Positions 1-6,341 of a stretch of 6,554 bases of DNA are shown here, one piece after another. The stretch's first letter is position 1. Every line of letters begins with the position of its first letter. The notes beneath the pieces are model-generated. The model had not been told where the DNA came from, did no database searches, and saw nothing but the letters and a program-made list of their open reading frames with translations. Origin of the DNA: Planctomycetaceae bacterium. Its GTDB lineage: Bacteria > Planctomycetota > Planctomycetia > Pirellulales > Pirellulaceae. The translations under genes and the position numbers were made by a program. The stretch is taken from contig JAHEAM010000222.1 in the NCBI GenBank assembly GCA_024642765.1, forward strand, positions 1-6,554. The letters run 5' to 3'.

Positions 1-1
1 T

Positions 2-1537
2 ACCCTAACAACGGGAGGGTTACCATTCTTGAAAGACAATATTTGGACAGGAACGACAGGCATTAAACGAAACACTGTGAGTGGTGGCCAAGTATCGGTC
101 CAACAGAAATTAGGCTTCCAAAATAGCAACTCGAGATTTTTCACGCCACAAGACCAAGGCACAGCGGTTCTTTCGTTGAACTTCGAGCAGCCTCTTGCCC
201 GCGGTCGTGGTGCCTATGTCAATCGAAGCCAAATCGTGATTGCTCAAACCAACACTGATATTGAATGGGATGACCTGTCCGTTGCCATTCAAAATGAACT
301 TCTGGAGGTGGTAAGCGCTTATTGGGATTTGTACACGGCGCGAAGCGTTTACATTCAGAAACGACGTGTTTATGAAACGGGCGAAGCGACTCTTAATCTA
401 ATCAAGGGCCGCCAACAACTTGACTCGCAAGCGATTCAATTGGCCCAGGCGACTGCAGCCGTTCAAAGTCGCAAAACGGAACTTGCCAATGCCATGCGTG
501 ATATTCGGTTGACTGAAACCAGGTTGCGTCAACTCATGGGCGCCGGACTAGATTCAGCTCAAGTCGAATTGATAACGAGCGAGTTGCCGAGTGAAGTCGA
601 CATTCCCTGGGAACTTTCGCAAGTCGCCGAAATTGCTATTCAAAATCGACCCGAGATCAAACGTGCCGTCAAGCAAACTCGTTTGGCTGCAGTGCGAAAT
701 CAAGTCGCAACGAATGAAATCCTGCCGGACCTTTCCCTCTTGTTTGGCTCATATGTCGCGGCTCTCAAAGGCGATTCAGGTGTTTTGAACGCTTGGCAAC
801 AACAGTTTTCGTCGCAACCTGGCTTTTCGGCGGGACTCTCGTTTGACATGCCCTATCGTAACCGAGCGGCTCGTAGCCGATTGCGAAAATCTGAATTGGA
901 AATGACGCAAGCCCAAGCGTTTGTCGAACAGACGACGGTGGAGATCGCATCGGAAGTTCAACAGGCCTATTGGCGATTGCATTCAGCTAACGAAACGTTG
1001 GCCTCCGCGAAAACCTCTCAAAATGCAGCAGCCTTCGAATTGGAACAAAACGAAAAACGCTGGGAATACTTCGCGTTAGTTGAAGGCGACTGGTCGGAGG
1101 GACAAGCACAAAGCTTGGTTCTCGACCAACTGTTGTTGTCGCAACAAAAGCTGTTGGTTGCCGAAAACATTGTCGTAACGGCAGAAGCTGAATTCAAGAA
1201 AGCACAAGTCGCATTGCGTAGAGATATGGGCGTTTTGTTGGGCAATCCGACAGAGGAAGACAGTGAAGCGATTTCGAATGCAACGCTACAGGCCCAACCG
1301 GTTGAGAATCAAGAATCGAAGGAACTGCCGAAACGTCAGAACAATGATTCTCAACCACTGGATAGCGCTCCGTCTGACCTACCGGATCAAAATCTAACCC
1401 AATCCAATATTGAATTGACGCCCACACCTACCCAAGATCGGCCGCAAGTTATCAATTCGAATCCAGCGGGTGTTGGTTTTGCGCGACCTGCTAACGAATT
1501 GGATTCAGCCTTCGGCGGTTTCGGCTGGGGTGGTTAG
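2..1537 (+). CDS. TolC-family outer membrane efflux protein, 5' end missing
   Basis: Probable outer-membrane channel subunit of a tripartite efflux or type I secretion system, which would pair with a periplasmic adaptor and an inner-membrane pump (family knowledge; neither partner is visible). The frame is open to the window edge, so the TTG at 29 is not a real start; 511 residues are visible and the signal peptide is lost. Two outer-membrane efflux repeats can be seen. The first has the motif QPLARGRG (fragment residues about 63-70), then a long helix from ELLEVVSAYWDLYTAR with heptad-like Gln/Ala/Leu character to about residue 180. The second begins near LPDLSLLFGSY, followed by a strand-like GLSFDMPYRNRAARSRLR, and has the matching helix EVQQAYWRLHSA up to about residue 413. 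Residues about 415-511 form a low-complexity Gln/Asn/Pro/Ser tail ending in GGFGWGG, which is not part of the usual fold. Family call is firm; the transported substrate is unknown. Confidence 0.9.
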   Translation, partial: TLTTGGLPFLKDNIWTGTTGIKRNTVSGGQVSVQQKLGFQNSNSRFFTPQDQGTAVLSLNFEQPLARGRGAYVNRSQIVIAQTNTDIEWDDLSVAIQNELLEVVSAYWDLYTARSVYIQKRRVYETGEATLNLIKGRQQLDSQAIQLAQATAAVQSRKTELANAMRDIRLTETRLRQLMGAGLDSAQVELITSELPSEVDIPWELSQVAEIAIQNRPEIKRAVKQTRLAAVRNQVATNEILPDLSLLFGSYVAALKGDSGVLNAWQQQFSSQPGFSAGLSFDMPYRNRAARSRLRKSELEMTQAQAFVEQTTVEIASEVQQAYWRLHSANETLASAKTSQNAAAFELEQNEKRWEYFALVEGDWSEGQAQSLVLDQLLLSQQKLLVAENIVVTAEAEFKKAQVALRRDMGVLLGNPTEEDSEAISNATLQAQPVENQESKELPKRQNNDSQPLDSAPSDLPDQNLTQSNIELTPTPTQDRPQVINSNPAGVGFARPANELDSAFGGFGWGG

Positions 1538-1656
1538 ACCAACTGACGTAGTCCGCGACATGGTTCCGAACCAGAATCCGTAAGGCGTCAAGCGATACTG
1601 CAAACCAATGCGAGTGGTACAACACCCAATCTGCACACTTTGGGTAACTTCTGTTT

Positions 1657-1661
1657 GGGAG
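1657..1661 (+). promoter_or_regulatory. Ribosome binding site of the 279-residue membrane protein
   Basis: GGGAG sits four bases before the ATG at 1666. The spacing is short but acceptable, and it is the only good start signal near the beginning of this open frame. Confidence 0.55.
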
Positions 1662-1665
1662 CACC

Positions 1666-2505
1666 ATGGACGATTGCAGGACGATTACATTTCGGTTTCG
1701 CCGATTTCTGATTCTGCAAACGTTTCTCATGGGCCTCTTTGTTTTGTCCGTCGGATTCTTAAGGTCAATTAGTACGTACGCTTGGGATGTCGGTGCCAGT
1801 CCTCTCGTCGTGACCATTGTCGCAGTGTTGAATGCCGCCTTCCAGCATTTCGCGTTGTTTCTAGCGGTGACCTTCCTTTGTAGTCGCGCGAATTTCGTAT
1901 TGATAGCGACTGTTTTTTTTGGTTGGGCAGCAGTCGTTTCCGCGTTGGATTTGCTGTTTGGAACAGGAGCGTTTGGGGATGGCCATCTGTTCAGCTATGC
2001 CTTTCTGTTTGCCGCGTGTGCCATCCCGCTAACCACTCTGTTTTATGCATTGTGTTTGGCGAAAGTCCGCAAGAATCGTGAGTTGCAAATAATGACAGAC
2101 ATCTCTCAATATTCCATGTTCGATATTGGAAAATTTATTGTCGCAGCAGCATTCTATTTTGCCGTCTTGGCTCGGTTCAAGACATCTTTTGATTGGCATT
2201 ATCTTGGGCAAAGTTATTTGGCAGCGATATCTTTTCCAGCGTTTCTCCTTTTTCCGATCGCACTAGTGTTTGGCGTACTGCCCTTGGGTCAGCCCTTTCG
2301 CATGCTTGGCTATTGGGGTTTCGCTAGTTTTTTGTCAGCAATGTTCTTTACGGCAATTGGTGTTTGCCGATTGTTGGGGTTGGAGGTCAACATGCTCACC
2401 GTGCTTTTCTGGTTTGCACTGCTGGCGGTATGTGGTCTTGTCCAAGTCGGCACCATGATTTGGTTGGTTTCCTACGATTCGCGTAGTGTTCGAACTGTTC
2501 GATAG
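1666..2505 (+). CDS. Polytopic membrane protein of unknown function
   Basis: A 279-residue protein I do not recognise. Hydrophobic stretches suggest about eight membrane-spanning segments, near residues 13-33, 47-71, 76-98, 107-132, 154-170, 183-206, 214-237 and 243-268. The basic N-terminus (RFRRF) and the short basic C-terminal tail (ending RSVRTVR) suggest that both ends are cytoplasmic, consistent with an even number of helices. The main loop between segments 4 and 5 is charged (KVRKNRELQIMTDIS), with its basic part next to segment 4, and is also likely cytoplasmic. No signal peptide, nucleotide-binding or catalytic motif is visible. A ribosome binding site precedes the ATG, and the length and hydrophobicity make a chance frame very unlikely. 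It lies 128 bp after the efflux gene with no clear terminator between, so co-transcription is possible but unproven. Seen: length and hydrophobicity. Inferred: topology. Confidence 0.85.
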   Translation: MDDCRTITFRFRRFLILQTFLMGLFVLSVGFLRSISTYAWDVGASPLVVTIVAVLNAAFQHFALFLAVTFLCSRANFVLIATVFFGWAAVVSALDLLFGTGAFGDGHLFSYAFLFAACAIPLTTLFYALCLAKVRKNRELQIMTDISQYSMFDIGKFIVAAAFYFAVLARFKTSFDWHYLGQSYLAAISFPAFLLFPIALVFGVLPLGQPFRMLGYWGFASFLSAMFFTAIGVCRLLGLEVNMLTVLFWFALLAVCGLVQVGTMIWLVSYDSRSVRTVR

Positions 2506-2657
2506 CGGATCGATGGGGTTTTTGATATTCGTCTAGTTTCGCTAAGTCAGCGCTGCCCATTTGCGTTTTGCTTCCGAACGAACGCGTAGAATCTGTCGCA
2601 AAATAACATAACGAATTAGTTCCTTTGGTAGCCTGCCGGGTCGCGAGGTGTCAACGC

Positions 2658-2697
2658 ACAGGCCGTTCGCTAGCAACGCAAGGCGATAGCAGCCTGT
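2658..2697. repeat. Imperfect nested inverted repeat (possible hairpin)
   Basis: Three nested complementary pairs are visible. ACAGGC at 2658-2663 pairs with GCCTGT at 2692-2697. GCTA at 2669-2672 pairs with TAGC at 2687-2690. CGC at 2677-2679 pairs with GCG at 2683-2685. Internal loops separate the stems and no T-tract follows, so it is not a standard terminator. A second GCCTG at 2631-2635 could compete for the same CAGGC arm. It may be a structured leader, a dispersed intergenic repeat remnant, or chance. Confidence 0.35.
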
Positions 2698-2710
2698 CAA
2701 AATGTACGAT

Positions 2711-2738
2711 TTGGTCCTTTTGTAACGAAAATTCTAAT
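2711..2738 (+). promoter_or_regulatory. Candidate housekeeping-type promoter for the beta-helix gene
   Basis: TTGGTC (2711-2716) and TCTAAT (2733-2738) are separated by 16 bases. The -10 element matches TATAAT at five of six positions; the -35 matches TTGACA at only three. Transcription would start near 2745, giving a leader of about 128 bases. This is by eye only, and promoter rules in planctomycetes are poorly defined. Confidence 0.25.
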
Positions 2739-2861
2739 GAGTACGATCTTATCGTGTCGATTCCCTTTAACACCTATACCACTTATGACGGCGTTTGTGC
2801 GCCGGCGTTGTTGGTTGACATAAGTTGCTGGCACTTCAACACCGTTGGAACCGTTTGCCGC

Positions 2862-2866
2862 GGGAG
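2862..2866 (+). promoter_or_regulatory. Ribosome binding site fixing the start of the beta-helix protein
   Basis: GGGAG lies six bases before the ATG at 2873. It selects this ATG over the in-frame TTG at 2825, which has no ribosome binding site. Starting at 2873 places a textbook signal peptide at the very N-terminus. Confidence 0.75.
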
Positions 2867-2872
2867 AAATCG

Positions 2873-5800
2873 ATGAAGAAAAGACTGAGTCTGTTCTGTT
2901 TAGCCTTGGCTACTATCTTTGCCTGTGAACCGGCCGCGCAAGCGCAATCTGATCAGCCGATTCCGGGAGGAGCATCCTATAGCCAACAAGGCGGTTTTCG
3001 CCCGATGGCCGCTAACCTCGATGTAGGTTGGCCCGGGAGGATGTGGTTCGAAACGAACCTAGCCGATCGCGGTTTGGGCTATCGCGGCTCTTACCTAACA
3101 CTGGGTGGAAAAACCCAATTGTTCGAGGACTTCCTCGACGGTCGTTGGCTGGGCGAATCTCAAGCCCACTTCTCGCTCGAGAGCAACCAATTCTTTGGCA
3201 ACATCGGATTGAGTCGCGTATTTAGCGTGAAGTCCGCAGGTGCCGACTTTACGCTCGGTGGCTGGCTCGACTATGACGATGATCGCCAAGGCAGCTTCGC
3301 TCATAGCTTTACTCAAGCTGCGATCAACGGTTCGATTAAAACGAAACGCTGGGATATCATCGGCAACGGTTATTTCCCGTTGGCGACGACCGACTATGCG
3401 ATGGGCGATCCGACCGGCGTCAATTGCTTTTTCGAAAATCGAATCACCTTGATTCCTGGCATTGATAGTGCCCTCGAAGGCTTCGACGTGACATTGCGAA
3501 CACGCCCGCAAGCGTTGAGCATGGTCAACGGAACTCTTGATTTCGGTGGTTACGGATACCAATCGGCACTGATCGACCAATTCGGTGGCGGACGCGCACG
3601 ATTGGGATTCCAATTGTTGCAAGGCCTGATTCTTAACGCCGAAGTCAACTATGACGATCGATTCAAGACGACGGGTGTCCTGCAGCTGGCCTATATGTTT
3701 GGTGGCAGTGCCCGAGGCAACGAGTACTCAATGGTGGGTCGCGATCTTGAGCCGACCATTCGCAACGACCATATCGTGCGATTCCAACAGGACGTTGTGT
3801 TCGCGATCGATCCTGATACCGGTCGACCCTACAACGTGATTCATGTCGACAACAATGCTGATCCGGCCTTCGGCAACGGCTATGTAGCGACACCCTACGA
3901 TCGTTTAGTCAACGCCCAAAATGCCTCGGCGGAACAAGATATCATCTTTGTTCACAATGGCGACAATACGACGCGAAACTACGACACTGGCTTTGTCATG
4001 AAGGACGGCCAAATGTTGTTGGGGGATGGGGTAGCCCATCTGATCCCAGTCCAGGACGGTCGGTTCTTCCAATTGTGTAACGATATCGATGGATTGCGTC
4101 CCCATATCACAGGCCGTAACAACGGTGCCGCTGTGACGCTCGCCAACGACAACACGGTTCGCGGATTCGTGATCGATGGAGCCGTTGCTCCTGGTGGAAT
4201 GGCCTACGGAATCTATGGAAACGGATTCGTGTTAGGTTCGCCACTCGATAGCGGGATCATCGAAGACAACGATATCAGTGGTGCCATTCTCCACGGCATT
4301 TACGTTAACGATATCGTAGGTAATTGGGAGTTCAATCGCAACAACTTGCACAACAACGGCTTCGACGGCTTGTTTGTTGAGAACGCTTGCGATCCAACGT
4401 CTGTGTTCAACCTGGAAGATAACATCGCCAGCAACAATGGCCGCGATGGCATTCACTTCTCACAGTACGACGCCGACACAATGACTTTCTTGCGAAATAG
4501 GACGAACGGCAATGGCCGCGATGGTGTTCGCTTGGAGGGATTCAAGAATGTTTCGGCTGACGGGATCGACATCCAATTCTTGGGGCATCGAGCATCTGGC
4601 AACATCGGCAACGGCATTGCAGTTCTCGGCGGCAACGGCGACCTGAAGTTCTTGAACAATGTGATCACAAACAACTTGGGTAACGGTCTTGATATCCAAG
4701 ACTGGACGAACCCAACTGTTGCGGATTACACGCTCATTGCTTCGACCGCCGGTGGCGTTAGCCGCTACTCTGGAAACGGAATTGGTATCAATGTTGAACA
4801 ACGTGTCGGCGTTCAGCGTCTGCTGATTCGCGAAACGACAATGGACAACAATCTAAGTGTCGGTCTGCGTGCTTTGGTTGATACGCCTGCAGGGGTACTC
4901 GATACTTCGTTAATCAACAACTTGTCTGTGAGCAACAACTTGGGTGATGGATTGCAATTCCTCGCACTCGGAGGAAGCATTCAACGCGTGCTAGTCGACA
5001 ATTCGACCAGCCTCCTGGGTAACTTGACCATGAACGGAAATCAGCGTCACGGCATCAACTTCCAAGTCGGCGATAACTCGGGATCGATTTCTCGAATCGA
5101 AGCTATCGTGCAAAATGTTGATATGGCCAACACGGGCTTTGCGATTGGAAATGGCTTGAATGCAGACGTATTTCAAGGTGGGCAACTCAACCTGTTCTCT
5201 CAAGATGTCACGATCGTAAACTCTGCAGGCGACGGTGTCGCACTGAACATAGACAACGACGGCATCGGAGCTGTTAACGAGATCGTGCTCACCAACTACT
5301 CTGTGTTTGACAACGGTGGTAACGGATTGAACCTAACCACAGGCACAGATACGTTGACGGATGTCTTTGTGACCAATTCGCAGTTTAGCAATATCGCGAA
5401 TGTCCAAACGCCAACGACTGGAACACCGATTCCTCAGGGCGGCCTCAACGGAATCCTGATCAATACGACGGGTGACGGAGCAGGTGCTGCGATCGACAAT
5501 CGTACACGCCTAATCATGCGAGGCAATTTGATCTCGAACTTCAATGGCAATGGCGTCAGCGGTTTGTCAGTAGGCGACTCCAGCCTCCTGGTTGAATTCA
5601 CAGGCAATCAGATCAGCGGAAACGGTTCGGCCTTCAATGTCGATCAGTTCCCGTTCTTCCATGGAGTCCAGTTGACATCGGCTGGTACCAGCACGCTTTC
5701 AGCTCGATTCACCAACAACCTGATCACCGACAACTTTGAACGTGGTATGGTGTTGACGACACTGGGCACCAGCTCAATGAACGTTGCTCTCGATTCGAAC

Positions 5801-6121
5801 AGTATTTCGGATAACGACCGAGGTGAAGATATTCCAAATGATCCGATCGTGGATACCGACTTCTCGGACGCTGCGTTTACCAACAATGCCGGTGCTCAAC
5901 TCTGCATGGCATTGACCAACAACGTCTTCCAGTTCGCCCCAACTTGGGTTAACACCGGTGCCGCAGTTGACTTCACTATCGAATTGGACGGTGGTACTAA
6001 CGGATTCGGGGCTGCTGCAATTGGTCCTGGATTTACCTACGGTGCCTTCGGAGCGTTGTGCAATCCAGCGATCACGGCAGAAGAAACCGCGTTCTCTCTG
6101 GATGGATTCAACAATCGTTAG
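2873..6121 (+). CDS. Secreted protein: inverse-autotransporter-like barrel plus parallel beta-helix
   Basis: A 1082-residue exported protein, probably displayed on the outer membrane. The start gives a signal peptide: MKKR, a hydrophobic core (LSLFCLALATIF) and an AQA cleavage site after residue 24. Residues about 45-280 are rich in alternating strands with many Gly and aromatic residues (for example GLGYRGSYLTLGGKTQ, FFGNIGLSRVF, GGYGYQSALIDQFGGG) and end with VLQLAYMFGG, like the last strand of an outer-membrane barrel. This resembles the intimin/invasin inverse-autotransporter domain. A linker leads to VIHVDNNADPAFGNG, a motif typical at the entry of such beta-helix passengers, and to DIIFVHNGD. 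Residues about 420-1005 carry about 17 rungs of the form (N/D)G(I/L/V)x(I/L/V), such as RDGIHFSQY, GNGLDIQD and NGGNGLNLTTGTD. Residues about 1008-1082 form a distinct end cap with Cys1011 and Cys1063. No catalytic polysaccharide-lyase residues can be assigned, so adhesion, structure or glycan binding are equally possible. A strong terminator follows. Confidence 0.85.
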   Translation: MKKRLSLFCLALATIFACEPAAQAQSDQPIPGGASYSQQGGFRPMAANLDVGWPGRMWFETNLADRGLGYRGSYLTLGGKTQLFEDFLDGRWLGESQAHFSLESNQFFGNIGLSRVFSVKSAGADFTLGGWLDYDDDRQGSFAHSFTQAAINGSIKTKRWDIIGNGYFPLATTDYAMGDPTGVNCFFENRITLIPGIDSALEGFDVTLRTRPQALSMVNGTLDFGGYGYQSALIDQFGGGRARLGFQLLQGLILNAEVNYDDRFKTTGVLQLAYMFGGSARGNEYSMVGRDLEPTIRNDHIVRFQQDVVFAIDPDTGRPYNVIHVDNNADPAFGNGYVATPYDRLVNAQNASAEQDIIFVHNGDNTTRNYDTGFVMKDGQMLLGDGVAHLIPVQDGRFFQLCNDIDGLRPHITGRNNGAAVTLANDNTVRGFVIDGAVAPGGMAYGIYGNGFVLGSPLDSGIIEDNDISGAILHGIYVNDIVGNWEFNRNNLHNNGFDGLFVENACDPTSVFNLEDNIASNNGRDGIHFSQYDADTMTFLRNRTNGNGRDGVRLEGFKNVSADGIDIQFLGHRASGNIGNGIAVLGGNGDLKFLNNVITNNLGNGLDIQDWTNPTVADYTLIASTAGGVSRYSGNGIGINVEQRVGVQRLLIRETTMDNNLSVGLRALVDTPAGVLDTSLINNLSVSNNLGDGLQFLALGGSIQRVLVDNSTSLLGNLTMNGNQRHGINFQVGDNSGSISRIEAIVQNVDMANTGFAIGNGLNADVFQGGQLNLFSQDVTIVNSAGDGVALNIDNDGIGAVNEIVLTNYSVFDNGGNGLNLTTGTDTLTDVFVTNSQFSNIANVQTPTTGTPIPQGGLNGILINTTGDGAGAAIDNRTRLIMRGNLISNFNGNGVSGLSVGDSSLLVEFTGNQISGNGSAFNVDQFPFFHGVQLTSAGTSTLSARFTNNLITDNFERGMVLTTLGTSSMNVALDSNSISDNDRGEDIPNDPIVDTDFSDAAFTNNAGAQLCMALTNNVFQFAPTWVNTGAAVDFTIELDGGTNGFGAAAIGPGFTYGAFGALCNPAITAEETAFSLDGFNNR

Positions 6122-6145
6122 GGTTAGTTGAAAACATAAAAACCC

Positions 6146-6184
6146 AATGGGCCAGCACAGCAATGTGTCTGGCCCATTTTTTTT
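6146..6184 (+). terminator. Strong rho-independent terminator after the beta-helix gene
   Basis: A 10-bp perfect stem (AATGGGCCAG at 6146-6155 with CTGGCCCATT at 6169-6178) continues, after one bulged T at 6168, into a 4-bp stem (CACA 6156-6159 with TGTG 6164-6167) closed by a GCAA tetraloop (6160-6163). It is followed by a run of eight T ending at 6184. It begins 24 bases after the stop codon. An A-rich stretch precedes the stem, so some activity on the other strand is conceivable. Confidence 0.92.
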
Positions 6185-6265
6185 GTCAGATCCCAAGTAG
6201 ATGCTGGCACTTCTTGCCGATTGGCTGCAAAACGCAACTTGACACTTTCGTCGCAGCGTTAGAAC

Positions 6266-6294
6266 TTGATCTTTTTAGGAATTCTCGATATCGT
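6266..6294 (+). promoter_or_regulatory. Candidate promoter for the aminotransferase gene
   Basis: TTGATC (6266-6271) and TATCGT (6289-6294) are separated by 17 bases, each matching the housekeeping consensus at four of six positions. A start near 6301 would leave a leader of about 40 bases. A perfect TTGACA at 6239-6244 is an alternative -35, but its best partner, TAGAAC at 6260-6265, is only 15 bases away. The upstream terminator makes a promoter in this spacer necessary; which site is used cannot be told by eye. Confidence 0.3.
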
Positions 6295-6326
6295 GCCAAA
6301 CATCGAGTCCAAAAATTTTTCGCCGC

Positions 6327-6333
6327 AAGGAGG
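6327..6333 (+). promoter_or_regulatory. Near-perfect Shine-Dalgarno of the aminotransferase gene
   Basis: AAGGAGG lies eight bases before the ATG at 6342, an ideal sequence and spacing. It is the strongest ribosome binding site in the window and fixes the start of the last gene. Confidence 0.9.
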
Positions 6334-6341
6334 CTGGTGTT

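Larger units (their letters stand above)
2506..2872. other. 367-bp intergenic region upstream of the beta-helix gene
   Basis: No convincing gene is present. A frame of 83 codons covers part of it but has no ribosome binding site and ends inside the next gene's start. The stretch contains an imperfect nested hairpin at 2658-2697, a promoter-like pair at 2711-2738, a lone TTGACA at 2815-2820 without a good -10 partner, and the ribosome binding site of the next gene. No intrinsic terminator with a T-tract is visible after the membrane protein gene, although GGGGTTTTT occurs at 2515-2523 without a matching upstream stem. The room available suggests that the beta-helix gene has its own promoter. 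Confidence 0.6.

Noticed and set aside
29..31. TTG as the start of the TolC-like protein
   Set aside because: The frame stays open to the window edge, and the residues here already belong to the body of the protein, with no signal peptide after the TTG.
1624..1645. Hairpin ACCCAA/TTGGGT as a terminator after the TolC-like gene
   Set aside because: Only six pairs around a ten-base loop and no T-tract follows.
2815..2820. Perfect TTGACA as the -35 of the beta-helix gene
   Set aside because: No acceptable -10 hexamer lies 15-19 bases downstream.
2829..2858. Sigma-54 promoter (TGGCAC or TTGGAAC...TTTGC)
   Set aside because: The GG and GC elements are eight rather than ten bases apart, or the GC element is missing; the similar site at 6205-6217 fails the same test.
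2825..2872. In-frame TTG start extending the beta-helix protein by 16 residues
   Set aside because: It has no ribosome binding site and would bury the signal peptide behind a polar extension; the ATG at 2873 has both.
2625..2876. 83-codon open frame in the intergenic region
   Set aside because: No ribosome binding site, no recognisable protein character, and it runs through the start of the next gene.
2912..2926. Lipoprotein signal (IFAC at residues 15-18 of the beta-helix protein)
   Set aside because: Phenylalanine before Ala-Cys fits a lipobox poorly, while AQA at 22-24 is a good ordinary cleavage site.
3095..3622. 175-codon open frame on the minus strand
   Set aside because: It lies wholly opposite the well-supported beta-helix gene and looks like a shadow of its codon pattern; the same applies to the shorter antisense frames at 4460-4801 and 5774-6196.
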